Notes under the pieces: generated by a model | The model's input: only the letters and a program-made list of their open reading frames with translations | Database searches by the model: none | Told to the model about the DNA's origin: nothing | Position numbers and translations under genes: made by a program | Shown here: one piece after another, positions 23,395 through 34,968 of the stretch | Layout: the number at the start of each line of letters is the position of its first letter | How positions within the stretch are numbered: position 1 is the first letter of the stretch | NCBI RefSeq assembly: GCF_026210795.1 | Contig: NC_089450.1 | Coordinates: 1,736,001 to 1,800,000 of the forward strand | Source: Rhizophagus irregularis | Taxonomy: Eukaryota > Glomeromycota > Glomeromycetes > Glomerales > Glomeraceae | Direction of reading: 5' to 3' | DNA: 64,000 nt

Positions 23395-23790
23395 AATAAG
23401 TCAAGTTAACTTACAAATTGGTTAAGTCAAATTGAATTGAAAATTACAATCAAATCAAATTTAATAAAATTGAATTAAGTTAAGTTAAGTCAAATTTTTA
23501 TAATTCTAGCCAAAATTATAAAATAAAAAATTTTTGAAATTTACAAAAATGAAATTTTGTGGAATGGCTATTATTAAAAAAGAAAATGATTAATATAGTA
23601 AAAAAATCATATGATTTAACTTAACTTAACTCAATTAATTAACCAACTCAACTCAAATCAAGTTGAGTTTATATTTTTTATAATTTTAATTTGACTTAAC
23701 TCAACTCAATTTAATATAAATTAAGTTAAGTACTCAAGTTTACATATAATTCGATTTAACTTGATTCATTCAAAGTACTACTTTTTTATC
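23395..23790. repeat. AAGTTAAG/CTTAACTT inverted simple repeats
   Basis: The left part carries AAGTTAAGTTAAGTCAAATT and AAGTCAAATTGAATTG; the right part carries their complements (TTTAACTTAACTTAACTCAA, TTTGACTTAACTCAACTC). The whole stretch can fold as a long imperfect hairpin and may be a decayed foldback element. No coding content. Confidence 0.45.
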
Positions 23791-24770
23791 ACCTACTATA
23801 CTATATTATATTGTAATTTTTAAGGATTCATTATCAATTTGTATCTGCATGAGTATTATAAATAAAAATATGCTACTATATAGGCATTCAAATAAGATAA
23901 TATTTTATATTATATTTATTAATAATCGTTAGTTTAAAGTAATTCCATTTGATACAAATAAATATTATATATGATTATTCAGAAAATAAAAACTAGTGCA
24001 AATATTTCTTTGCAATATATTAAATAAATTAGATTTACCAATATTTGTATATTAGCTACTAAAGAAAAAGTTAATTTGGTACTGTAATGTCATTAGCAAA
24101 AATAAGTGTTTAAATTGCAATATCCATGACAGAATTTATTGGGATACTTATATAATTCAACATGAAATACTATTATAATACTGGATTTGATATAGAATAA
24201 ACTTAACATTTATCTATAAAATTCAATCAAAAAGCTAGGTACTTTTGACTAACTTAGATATATATCAACAATAATTACAATATTCTAATTCAGAATATCA
24301 TAGACTGAAAGGAAGACTTTCAAAAAAAAAATATAAATCATTAATAGAAGAAAATTCTATTAAAAATACTTTGTCTAAAAAGTGTAGTTATAATTTGAAT
24401 AAAAGACATAATATTTGAAGTTATGCAAAATACAAGGTTGATAAGAAGAATAGTATTACAAATTATTAAAGCATTTGGGCATTAAGTTTTTTAAATTTAA
24501 AGCAATTTTCTTGATGTATTAGTATTAGCATTATATTGTTAATTGTAATATTTTTATTATTTTTATTGCATTTCATAATTAAAATATAATTTTATTATTT
24601 TGTAATGCATAATTAATAATTATTTTATTTATCACATGAATTTGCCATCAGTAAAAATTACCACCGGTTATAAATAGCAAATTTGTAAAAATTATTATTT
24701 AACTAAATATATTATAATTAATAGTAATATAAATTTCTAAAAGCTTTTACTAAAATCTCTATTTTGTAAA
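23791..24770. other. Non-coding A/T-rich tract
   Basis: Nothing recognisable. It includes the 3' flank of the minus-strand gene that ends at 24771. Confidence 0.35.
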
Positions 24771-25709
24771 TTAACAAAGATAAATTATGCCATATAAACG
24801 TGATGCCAATGCATTCATACCATTATCGGTTGTTGCAACAATTTGGAATTTTTCTGATTGAATTGGATTACAATAATGATAATAAATACTATTGTTATTA
24901 CTAGTAATAGGTCCTTGAATAATATCTTCTTCATGTAATGGTGGACTTGGCCTTGTAATGTCTGCAATACAGATATGACCCTTAACTGTATCTGCCCATT
25001 CTTTACCACTTAGAGTCTTTGTGGTAATACTATCACCTCCTGAATCTGACCAATCATATACAAAAATAGCACCATTTCTTCCAGAATATTCAACAGCAAC
25101 GTCAAAATTTGGTGTACAATAAATGCCAGGGCCAAATTCATTATTTATTGCGTTGGAATATGGTCTTGCATATGCAATAAAAAAAGGAATGATAATTGAG
25201 GTACGAACTCCATGATATAGGAAACGCTGATTTGGTTTAATTTTTAGTGGTTCAAGCATTGTAGTTTGATCCCTATATTTGGGAGGCTTTTGGACTTTAT
25301 AGATGATTATATGATCTGGATAACGCTTAGTGATTCCAGGTATGAGTTTTCCGGGTTCAACAGATGCAGCTCTTTCATTTACCCAGCTAGGTATTTGTCC
25401 TTTTTTACATTCAAACTCTGGGTACAATTTTAAATGTTGAAAGTACAAACCATGAAGAATAACTTCACGTATAACAAAGGGTTCCATTGAAACTCCAATA
25501 GGAATCTCAATTTGATCTTTCCACAATCTTATTTCATAATAATCAAAACTAAATTTACTGAGTAATTTTCGAACTTGTTTACATGATAAAATCACTACAA
25601 AGTTCAAAATGTAATTTAATACATAAAATGATTAGTACAATTAAATAAAAATATTATACATACTTTCAAGATTATCATTAATGCTTTCTCTCTTTGTTTC
25701 TTTTGACAT
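24771..25709 (-). CDS. ADP-ribosyltransferase-fold-like protein (uncertain family)
   Basis: Two exons fit in phase: 25709-25664 (MSKETKRESINDNLE) and 25594-24771, joined by a 69-base GT-AG intron, giving 289 residues. No signal peptide or membrane helix is seen, so it is probably intracellular. The C-terminal half has RFLYHGVRTS (about residue 145), then NEFGPGIYCTPNFDVAVEYS about 33 residues later, then IFVYDW and FQIVATTDNGMNALASRLYG. An H in LYHG and a Y in a G-x-Y-C-T context, followed by a strand, resemble the H-Y half of the PARP/ART and DUF3990 folds. I cannot place a catalytic acidic residue with certainty. It would transfer or bind ADP-ribose if so; this is inference. The gene looks intact. 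Confidence 0.7.
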
Positions 25710-26689
25710 CTGGAATTGGTTTAACAAATGTTTTTTCAAAGTAAAATAATTTTGTAGGAATAATTTGATTATTCTTAAGGTGAGAATTATTTAATTGGAT
25801 TAGTTATATATATATACATTTTATGCGCAGTTCAATATTAACAATTAATAATTAATAATAATTATGAGAATTTCTATGCGGCTATACCAAAATGTCCATT
25901 GCTTTTTGAGTAAACAAAGGACATGTCATTACATATCAAATTTAGTTAAAAATAATTAAAAATAATAATATTTATATTTTATATTGTTATACAAAATACA
26001 AACATGAGATTATTCACACATCTGAAAGTTGACATATTACGCCACTAGAAAGTTTCGCATTATTATTACTGTAATAAGTTAATATTGTAAAAAAAAAATA
26101 TCTAATCCTACATATCTAATTCAACTTTAATATATGACATAAATATGTAAAAGTAATTTTCTTGTAACATGTTAAAATAGAAACAATCAAATTTAAAATT
26201 TAAGAATCTAATAAATACGACATCAAGATTATCTTTTTTTGCTGGTGACTACATTGTTATGATCATACAATACAAAAATTATTAAATTACGTATTCTTCA
26301 ATTCTTAACTGATTTAACTGATGAAAAAAAATTTAGCTAAATAGTGAATACGCCTTCAATTGAAAAAAAATTAATAATGTTACACTTAATCCTAGAATTT
26401 CATTACGTGAAAGATACTGATTATCTGTTTGCACATATTTGATCAATGATCTGGTAATAAATAAAATTTTCACACGAAAGCATTTTATATTGCAGCAATT
26501 AAACAATGATCGATTTTTTGGGAATTAGGACGTGAATTAGGACGAATGAGCTATCAAAACTTTTGGACGAAGCCCAGTTTCACTGATCCTATTCCGAATC
26601 ATGCCAAAAGAATAAAATGTAATCTAGACCCCAGATTGTCAAATCTACTTCGAATTCAACTACTGCGGACTCCGGAATTATCCTACTAA
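25710..26689. other. Intergenic, upstream of the ADP-ribosyltransferase-like gene
   Basis: Contains the presumptive promoter of the minus-strand gene starting at 25709, without a motif I can name. From about 26500 on the base composition is less A/T-rich, but I see no gene there. Confidence 0.35.
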
Positions 26690-26949
26690 GGCCATTCCAA
26701 ACTAATAATTAGTTTAACGTCCTTTCTGGCTGAAAAATTTGAGGGGGGGGAGGGGTGGGAATAATTTAAACAAATATGATATTTAAACATATTAAAATTT
26801 TCGGAAGTTTTTGGTAAAATCAGAAATATTCAGTACACCCAATTTCAGAAAAGAGAGGGGTGCTTTAAACATATGTGAACATATGTGTAAATTATTTTAA
26901 ATTTTCAAAAATAGAGGGTCGTTAAACTAAAAATTAATTTGAAATAGCC
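26690..26949. mobile_element. 260-bp PIF/Harbinger-type MITE (TAA target)
   Basis: The left end GGCCATTCCAAACTAATAAT and the complement of the right end GGCTATTTCAAATTAATTTT both continue TAGTTTAACG, a TIR of about 30 bp. TAA flanks both sides (26687-26689 and 26950-26952). A 3-bp TWA target and a G-rich start are marks of the PIF/Harbinger superfamily. The left interior has a G run (GAGGGGGGGGAGGGGTGGGA). No transposase. Confidence 0.75.
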
Positions 26950-27126
26950 TAAATAGGCATGTGATGAATTAAATAAGCTGACTGTGACCCTTGAATAACG
27001 ATCTCGAAGTTGGGCAATTTTTTTACTGCGTATTAATTGTCTGATAAAACATGTTATTACATAACACAAAAGTAATGCAATTAGAATTGTAAAAAATAAA
27101 GTATTTTGATCATCATTTGATGTCAA
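26905..27126 (-). CDS. Doubtful small membrane protein ORF
   Basis: 73 codons: MTSNDDQNTLFFTILIALLL begins a single strong hydrophobic helix, then RQLIRSKKIAQLRDRYSRVT. The last 15 or so codons and the stop lie inside the right end of the 26690-26949 MITE. The frame could be a small single-pass membrane protein with a transposon-derived C-terminus, or chance. I do not recognise it, and no splice or start context supports it. Confidence 0.2.
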   Translation of the reverse strand: MTSNDDQNTLFFTILIALLLCYVITCFIRQLIRSKKIAQLRDRYSRVTVSLFNSSHAYLGYFKLIFSLTTLYF

Positions 27127-27614
27127 CTATCGTTGAGTAGTATTTCACAAAAACACAAAAACCCCTCGATTTTAATAGACAAAGTCTTCCATATGTCTAA
27201 TGCACAATATCTCGGTTTCTGCTGATACGACCACTTTTTTAGTAGACACAAAAACCCCATATTTCTACATTGATGTATCCCTCCAGTTTTATAGTTAGAA
27301 CGTATTCCGGTCAATACTTTGTTATTCATTGAGAACCTGGTGATGGTCATTAATAGGTGGATTCTGGACTAGATCATGTTTCTCTGAAACGTTCAATCCT
27401 TCGAAAGACTAAACCAAGGACAGTAGTATTCCGAGAAATAAGTGAAACGTAATCTTTTAGATACCATTCGATGAAGCATAGCGCTCAATTTCGATATTCT
27501 GAGTATTTCGATGCTCTATTAACGAAATCAAGTAGTCATCTAATTGGGATAAAAAAAGCACTGATCACGTGACCCTGTAAAAAATCATCACATCCGTCAC
27601 ACCCCTCAGTGTTT

Positions 27615-28059
27615 GCACGTCTGAAATGTGTGCCAGGTTGACGGCGCAGTGTGGCGCAGTAATTTCAAAAAGATTTAAGTTAAAGATTTTCTTTTTAATG
27701 TAAAGCTTTCAAATTTACACATTAGATGTATTTTCATCTGTTTTACAAAATTCACTTATGAATGGAAGGAGGTTTTGGAAGTAGATTTTGACTTTAGTAT
27801 ATAACAACCGATTTTATCGACTTTGCCGATCATTTCCAAAATTGGATTTGTCGAAAGAACAGTTTTTGTTAAATAACTCGAAAATGGCCTTCTAAACCAC
27901 CCGTATATGCTCTAAGTAAATTTGCAGAGCGGACAAAAATACACCTAATGCAGGAATTTAAAGGTTTTATTTTAAATAAAAAAAATTGCAATTTATTTTT
28001 TTTAGAAAAAATCGCTGTGCCACACTGCGCCATCAACCTGGCACACATTTCAGACATGC
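27615..28059. mobile_element. 445-bp MULE-type MITE with 9-bp target duplication
   Basis: TCAGTGTTT lies directly before (27606-27614) and after (28060-28068). Ends are GCACGTCTGAAATGTGTGCC and the complement of GCATGTCTGAAATGTGTGCC. Both continue AGGTTGAYGGCGCAGTGTGG, a TIR of about 45 bp with three differences. A 9-bp duplication with long TIRs is the pattern of Mutator-like elements. The TIRs are GC-rich against the surroundings. The open frames on both strands inside (27869-28154) are mirror shadows of the TIR. Confidence 0.85.
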
Positions 28060-28555
28060 TCAGTGTTTTCATTGTCGAGTTGATAAAAACTTATTCGTCC
28101 CACGTTATCTGTCACTGCCGCACTGTTCACGTGACTGTGCATAATTCCGCATAATGCCGGCCACCAGTACTTTTTTTGGGGTAACGCTAGGGTAGTTCTG
28201 ATACTGGGGGTGTAATGTTTTAAAACCAACTCCCGTTTTTTTATTTTTAATTTAACTATTATTAAAAAAAAATTTTTTTAATATTTAATTATTGTAATTA
28301 TATTAATTATATGAAAAACTAGCAATATAAAATTGTTCATTTTATCGCATTAAAATTTTGAGCAACATTATTATTAGTATATAATTTAAGTAATACTTGA
28401 ATCATCATAAAAAGCTATTTTAGTGAAAAAGAATTTCTTTATTTCTTTACATTAAGAAATTATTTCTACTGAAATGGATGGCTATTAGGTTATGAAATTA
28501 ATGAATTATACGTGATATATATTACTGATTATGCTAATATTAATATTCTATAATA

Positions 28556-30132
28556 TTAAGTTAAATTATGGGATGATTGTCTACTTTTTAGAATCTTTCC
28601 AATGTAAAATTCGCCTGCTTTATAACTACTTCTCACTAAGGGTCCTGATGCAGTATATAAAAATCCCAAATCATTACCAATTTTTGCCCAATAATCAAAT
28701 TTTTCCGGTGCAATATATTCATGAACTTTCATATGTCTTTTTGTTGGTCTCATATATTGACCCAAAGTAATGCAGTCAACATTAATTTTACGTAATTCTT
28801 TCATTGCATCTAAAACTTCATCATCTGTTTCACCGACACCAAGCATTATACTGGTCTTTGTAATCAAACTTGGTTTTATTTTTTTTGCATGCTCTAATAC
28901 GCTCAAGCTTTGTCTAAATGTCGCTCTTCGATCTCTCACATGAGAAGTCAAATTCTCAACTGTTTCAATGTTATGTGCATAGACATCTAAACCAGAAGTT
29001 GCAACTTTCGCTACACAATCAAGATTGCCTTGAAAATCTCCGGTAAGGCATTCTATAAGGATATGTGGTGCTCTACAAAAATTATTTAATTAACAAATAT
29101 TCTATATAAACAGATGAAATTATAAAATTAAAATTAAAGTATACTTTTTTTTTAGTAAACGAACAGTATTTGCAAAATGTTCTGATCCTCCATCTGATAA
29201 ATCTTTAGAATTTTCAATTTTAATATCTAACATATATCATATATGCATGTTAAAGAAAAATTTGTGTACAGTACCATCTCTATCTACAGAAGTCAATACA
29301 ACGTAGTCCAACCCCCATTTAGAAATCGCGTGGGCCACATTCTCTGGTTCATTTGGATCTAAAGGTTTTGGAGTTTTATTTGTTTTTACGGAACAAAATC
29401 TACAGCCTCTTGTACATTCATCACCCATTAGCATAATAGTCGCGGTAGCAGTTTTATGTTCACCTCCACCCCAACAATCACCAATGTTTGGACATCTTGC
29501 TTCTTCACAAACCTATAATATAATTTCGTGATTACACTTTATATAAACTACAAACTAATATTATTATTTACCGTATGGAGATTCAAACCTCTTAGATCAC
29601 TTTTTATTCTAGCAAAGTTAGCTCCAACGGGGACTTTTGTTTTGAGCCATTCTGGAAGTCGTTGATAACTTCAGTATTTAAAAGATATCGAGAAATTTTT
29701 TGGTAATTAATCTTTGCTTTAACTTCTACTGATAAGAATAGAAATGTCTAAAAGACTATAATATGCTTACGGTGTTTTCTTGCTCCTTTTTTCATCAGAT
29801 TTTAATGTATTTTTCGATTCTAAATTCAATTTTTCTGTTTTCAAACTTGTAATGATAAAATCATCTAGGCCTGGTCCAGATGCAAGCTCTTTGGAAAATT
29901 GAGAAAGTCTAGCAGAACTTCCAGTTTGATCAATATTTGTATTATGCTGTTTCGAAACAGTGGTGGAATGTTGAATTTGCTAACAGTTAAGAAGGTACAA
30001 TTTCAAGTTCAATGTTTATAATAACATTTTACGAAACAAATATTAACCTACCGAGTAAGTAGAACTTGATCTTAGTAAAGATCTAAGAGCAGGAAAAGCA
30101 TTTTGAACACGCGAAACTCGCACTGAAATCAT
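28556..30132 (-). CDS. LIP5: Lipoyl synthase, mitochondrial (radical SAM)
   Basis: Inserts two sulfurs at C6 and C8 of octanoyl groups on E2/H-protein lipoyl domains, in the mitochondrial matrix. Six exons fit in phase: 30132-30052, 29979-29771, 29668-29572, 29512-29275, 29202-29145 and 29072-28556, giving 399 residues. The first exon is a basic, Ser/Arg-rich, acid-free targeting peptide ([20 protein letters not shown]). The auxiliary cluster motif C-x4-C-x5-C is C131, C136, C142 ([12 protein letters not shown]). The radical SAM motif C-x3-C-x2-C is C162, C166, C169 (CTRGCRFC). [19 protein letters not shown] spans the fourth intron, and the conserved C-terminal RSSY starts at about R375. All key residues are intact. 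It is divergent from the OAC1-like gene, 567 bases away. Confidence 0.97.
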
Positions 30133-30699
30133 ATTTTTGAACTAGCACTTTTGCTCTGTAACGCAGGCAAATTTGCTTGCAAATCATAGTGGTACGATTT
30201 ACATGTGATATTTAATCAGCTGATGGTGCAATTATATGTTTAAAGATTTCGATGCAGCAAATTTTAATTAATAAATAAATTCACCCTGTCATTCCATTTT
30301 CTCATTAGTAATAAATAAAAGAATTATAGATCGTAGAAGTATATTTATAGATTATGAAATTGGATGGCCTAGTGGTGGCCTGGTTCAGTTCATAGTGCAA
30401 AATTCAAAATGTTTCTAAATTATAAAAGGAAATACATTTTTACCTCGAGTTTATCCCTTAACTACTTTTTTGATTAAACCATTCTATAAATCTTAATGAG
30501 TTAATAACTAACATATTTGTTAAGATCAAAGTCACGTGAAATCAAAAAAAAAAATTAAAATAATCAGATTTTCAATTATCGAATCCACTTAACCTCTTTC
30601 GCCAAAATGCTTCTCTTAAAAAACTTTTAAAAGCTGAAGGAAACATGCTTGGCCGAATAAAAAAAATGAGAACAGCTTTTAATTAAATTCTTGATAAAA
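30133..30699. promoter_or_regulatory. Shared divergent promoter region: lipoyl synthase / OAC1-like carrier
   Basis: 567 bases separate the two divergent start codons. The region contains GTCACGTGAA (CACGTG at 30533-30538), a possible bHLH/Cbf1-type site, about 160 bases upstream of the carrier start. No TATA box is distinguishable in such A/T-rich sequence. Regulatory function is inference from position. Confidence 0.4.
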
Positions 30700-31992
30700 A
30701 TGAACTCACAAAAAGTTTCAGGAATCTCGACATCCGTAAATCAACAAACAACAGCCAATAAGGCAAGAGCTAAAGAAACCATAAAAGCACTTCCTGGTTT
30801 TCTTATCGGTGGTGCAGCTGCATGTTCTGCAGTTACATTTACAAATCCGTGGGAGGTTGGTTGAGTTAGGATTTCATTTCTATTGACTTTTTTTAAAAAA
30901 AGTGTTAACAACATCTATTCAGGTTGTGAAAACTCGATTACAACTTCAAGGAGAATTGACACGCAGTAATTCGAATTACGTAAAACCTTATAGAAATATA
31001 TTTCAAGCATTTTATGTTATTGTTAAAAATGAAGGAGTTCGTGGTATTCAAAAAGGATTAGGTAAAAAGGTATTCGGCATCAATTCACTCATTTCATTCA
31101 AGTAACAAATTTTTCTTGAAATTGTTTAGGGGCAGCCTATGCATACCAATTAGTGATGAATGGGGCTCGACTTGGATTTTATGATCCAATAAGAAATTCA
31201 CTTGAAAAATTTTTTAATACGTCAAGTACTTCAATGCCAATTAGTATGCTCTCAGGATTTTTAGCAGGGTCATTTGGAGCAGCGATAGGATCTCCACTTT
31301 ACCTTGTTAAAACTCGTATGCAATCATATTCAACCTTTGCAGCAATTGGGCATCAGCATAATTATAAAAATACTTTTGATGCTCTTCATAAAATAAGTAA
31401 AGAAGAAAGATACTTCAAAGGACTTTTTAGAGGAGTTGATGCTGCTATGATTAGAACTGGTGTTGGATCTTGCACTCAATTGTCAAGTTATTTTTTTATA
31501 AAACGTTCTGTGATTAAATATAGTGGAATGAGTGATGATAATATTTTGGTACACGCTCTTAGTAGTTTGGTAAGCGGTTTCTGTGTTTGTTTCACTATGA
31601 ATCCTTTTGACGTAATTAGCACTCGTATGTATAACCAAAAAGCTGATCAAAGTGGAAAAGGAAGGTAAGAACATGTAAAAAACATTGATATATTATTTTT
31701 TTAAAAAAAAAATTTTAACTGGAAGTTTATTTTTGTAGTTTGTATAAGAACACGTTAGATTGTTTTATAAAAACTCTTAGAGCTGAAGGAATATTTGGAT
31801 TTTACAAAGGATTCGGTGCTCATTACTTAAGGATAGGGTAAATCATGAAATCTTTTCATTTATACTTACTTTATATATTGTAAATGAGAAATGCAATTTA
31901 CCTTAACTTTTTTTTTTTCTAGACCTCATACAATTTTAACTTTTGTATTTTTGGAACAGTATCGTGGTTTATACATAAAATATACAACTTAA
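30700..31992 (+). CDS. OAC1: Mitochondrial carrier, oxaloacetate/dicarboxylate type (OAC1 / SLC25A34-35 like)
   Basis: Inner-membrane solute carrier. Five exons fit in phase: 30700-30855, 30923-31061, 31130-31664, 31739-31837 and 31923-31992, giving 332 residues. Three repeats carry the carrier signature P-x-[DE]-x-x-[KR] region: NPWEVVKTRLQLQ at the first intron junction, SPLYLVKTRMQS, and NPFDVISTRMYNQ. QLVMNGARLGFYDPIRNSLE after repeat 1 is the feature that points to the OAC1 subgroup, which exchanges oxaloacetate, sulfate or malonate in yeast. The substrate is inferred from that likeness, and other SLC25 dicarboxylate carriers remain possible. No lesion is seen. The 3' end faces the minus-strand gene ending at 32551. 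Confidence 0.92.
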
Positions 31993-32550
31993 CATATTTA
32001 ACAGACAATCGTTTGGTAAAATATCATTAGTTTAAATCTCTAATTTTCCTGAATAGATGAGATAATAGATATTGATCAATTTTTAAATAAAGGCACACAT
32101 GGCATTTAATAATGGCTAATGCAAGATTATATTTTTTTTTAATTCAATATATATTGTATATAAACAAATACATAAAATATTCAATTACAAAATTGTTCAT
32201 AAATAAAATAGTAAAAAATTAAATTACAAGTCTATTTGTCATGAATGAATTTTACAAAGTAGAGGCGGCTCCATAGAACTCTTAAAAAAAAAAGAAAAAA
32301 AAATTCGGATAAATTCTGGGCCGGCCACAGAAGAGTGTTTATTATTATTATTATGTACTATCTGTTATGCATTTATGTATACAAATATTATACGGATATA
32401 TAAAACTAATAAAATATTAATATAAACATTAACATAAATATAATGACAAATTGAAATATACAAAAATGGTAAAAATTTTCAGAAAACTGTGCTTTATGCA
32501 GTGTCAAAAAAAAAAGTCCCGAAATCCAACAAACTTCGATAATTAATTAA
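31993..32550. other. Convergent intergenic region
   Basis: Lies between the 3' ends of the carrier and the glycosyltransferase-like gene. It contains only A/T-rich sequence, a small TTATTATTATTATG microsatellite near 32340 and the GC word GGGCCGGCC near 32319. Presumably 3' untranslated and terminator sequence of both genes. Confidence 0.4.
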
Positions 32551-33618
32551 TTAATTTATATTATACAATTTCTCATAAAAATCTATTATTGTTTCGCAGT
32601 TACTATCTTGATGAGCATGAATCCAAAGATATTTTCCTCCTATATTACAATAGCGTTCTTCACGTGCAACCAAATAAGTTAATATAGCTTGATCTTGACG
32701 ATGATTTTTCCTATTACTTCCAACTGGTGCAATACAATTTTTATCAAGTGCACATGTGTACCATTCATTAATAATATGTTGAGTCATTTTAGTGTCAAAT
32801 GCTACAGAAGCACCACTACAATTTGGAATATTATCATATTTTGAAGCGTCATCGTTATAATATTCATAAACCCCTGGATGTGTCCAATTTTTCATAAAAC
32901 CGGATGAACGAGGTGAAAGAAATCCATTATACGTTTTTAATAAAGTAGGTAATTCTTCAAAAAATATTCTTTCAGGTAATGTACCAGAATCTAACCATGT
33001 AATAATCCCTGGAAATTCTTTCGATACTTCCGCAACTATAGCAGGTTTCCATGCATATTCACCGCGTGCTTCAGAGATGTTCCAAAATGATGGAAAATTT
33101 GTAAAATCGAAGACGCGTATTTCATCAAAAAATCCATTATCCTTTAAACTTTTTAATTCATCTCGTTGAATTTCTGTTAGACCTAAATCATAAATTATCA
33201 CTCTTGCATTTAAACCTTTTAGAGTACCTTTTAAATTATAAATAAATCCTTTAACTGGGCAAAAGTGGTTTTCACTTGCGCCAGTAACGACTGTAAATGC
33301 GTACTCATTTTCTTTTGGAAATTCTTGTTCTGGTTCCTCATGGTTGTTATTCGCTATTACAATCTTTACAGCTTCTGTCGATTCACCTATATCCTCTTTA
33401 TTCGAAGTTTTTGCAATCACATCTAGTGGATCAACAATTTAGATTACTTTAGAATTATTTTATTTCGCATAAATTAATGTTTAATTAAGTAGATTCTCAA
33501 AAAGCTTACCTGAAAATTTTATGTTTTGATGTAAACCGGTTAGCGATATTATTATAAAGAACGTCAAAAATATGATCTGAAGTAATCTTATAGCTTTTTT
33601 TCGACCACCTCCATCCAT
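32551..33618 (-). CDS. Type II membrane glycosyltransferase-like protein (DUF1647-like)
   Basis: Two exons in phase, 33618-33510 and 33422-32551, give 326 residues. The first exon encodes a short basic cytosolic tail (MDGGGRKKAIR) and one hydrophobic helix (LLQIIFLTFFIIISLTGL), the signal-anchor layout of Golgi enzymes. The lumenal part has FTVVTGASENHFCPVKGFIY, RVIIYDLGLTEIQ, EYAWKPAIV, GIITWLDSGT (a possible DXD-like metal/sugar-nucleotide site) and CSGASVAFDT, then RKNHRQDQAILTYL. This arrangement resembles the DUF1647 group of GT-A-fold-like proteins. The family name is from memory, and donor and acceptor sugars cannot be read from sequence. Cysteines in the lumenal part fit a secretory location. 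Looks intact. Confidence 0.85.
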
Positions 33619-34345
33619 TCTCGAAAATAATAATTATGATATAATAAAAAAAATAAAATAAGTAATAAAGAATTCTCTAGAGAAAAAAAGGAATGTATGC
33701 GTAAGACATAAAAAGTTTGGTTTTTTTTATTATTTCCAACATCTTCTGTTCAACAAATACTTATATTTCTTTTTTTTTTTTATATGTCTAATTATAACTG
33801 ACGCACATCAAAGTAAGGGTTATGTGAAATGAAATTCAATTAGTACTGCATTAATATTCAATCGATCATTTGAAACTCACACCTCCAAATTTAGATAATA
33901 ATTTAAATTACGGTTTTGAATCCTGTAAACAATTGGTTAAATTGGTTAATCGATTTCACAAAGGCACATTTATTTTAATTTTCCAAACTCCGAAAAAAAA
34001 CAAAGATGGATTCTTGGTTCTTTTTAACTAAGAATTTATTTATTATTGTATTCCGGCCTCCGAATATTAAATAAATTATTTTTAGAACAAAATAAAAAAA
34101 ATGCCAAGAAAAAAAAAAATGTAAATAATAATATACAACAATGGTCGTACCTAAACCAAAAACAGCATTTGGTTTCGTACCCGAGATCTTGTATACATAT
34201 TATACAGTAAGGGATCTGTTTCAATTTTGATAGGTTCTTTCTCTTGGCAATGGATTAACCAATATCTTTAATTATACAGTCTGTAAATTAGGATAATACA
34301 CTATTACTCAGAAATTACATAAATTACAGTATAATACCAATGCTA
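33619..34345. other. Intergenic, upstream of the glycosyltransferase-like gene
   Basis: Homopolymer T and A runs and no gene. The short frame at 34036-34224 is rich in F, C and I from T runs and is not credible. Confidence 0.4.
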
Positions 34346-34523
34346 CGGAAAGGAGTATCGAGTTGGCGTGATGAGTAGAGTATAACACGAACGGCCAAAC
34401 ACGTGATTCAAAGTGGCCGAGATGCTATTCGTCATCTGGGTATGTTTCACACCGTTTATGTTACACATGGCTAAATATCATCATACGCTACTCAACATGC
34501 CGACCCGACCATACTCCTTTCTG
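34346..34523. mobile_element. 178-bp TA-flanked MITE
   Basis: The left end CGGAAAGGAGTAT and complement of the right end CAGAAAGGAGTAT are flanked by TA on both sides (34344-34345 and 34524-34525). Similarity continues inward as GGCGTGATGAGTAG versus GGCATGTTGAGTAG. TA targets suggest the Tc1/mariner/pogo group. It is a GC-richer island that contains ACACGTGAT. Confidence 0.6.
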
Positions 34524-34615
34524 TAATACCGGTGAAACTTTTCAATTTTTATTGAATGTCTAATCCCACTTGTATTTCCCTTTCGAAATGTGTAATTTTG
34601 AATAAGGAAATGAAT

Positions 34616-34968
34616 TCATTCTAATAAGGTAATATATAAATGATTTTCATTAACCGAATAAAAATAATGATTTCCAAATCGGGGTTCTTTATTTATAAAA
34701 TATATATGATTGGTGAATTTTTTTTTTTGTGAATTAAAAATAACTATCTGTGGAATTTTTATCACTAATAAAATTATTATCGGTTTAAAAACAAATATTT
34801 TTTTTTTCTTACTTCTTTTATTATCTTTGAAACAACCAAGTTAAAAACTTTATCCAAATATTTTCGTATTTTCTGTGACAAAGATTGGGTTTCCACGATT
34901 TGTTTATGAAAAATAAAACACGGATCAACATTCTTTATAGGGTCTAACTTTAATGCTTTCGTTGACAC
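34616..34968 (-). CDS. Candidate small two-exon gene of unknown function
   Basis: Exon 34968-34813 (52 codons) starts MSTKALKLDPIKNVDPCFIF and ends at a GTAAGA donor. A 65-base intron ends in CCACAG, and exon 34747-34616 adds 43 codons and a TGA in the same phase, total 95 residues. The intron length, both splice sites and the phase match the real genes around it. I do not recognise the protein. The first exon is helical and charged (QIVETQSLSQKIRKYLDKVF), and the second is low-complexity. It could be a genuine small gene or chance. Confidence 0.35.

Noticed and set aside
27869-28154. Overlapping frames on both strands
   Set aside because: Mirror images caused by the inverted repeats of the 27615-28059 element.
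28531-28770. 79-codon plus-strand frame
   Set aside because: Antisense to the last exon of lipoyl synthase.
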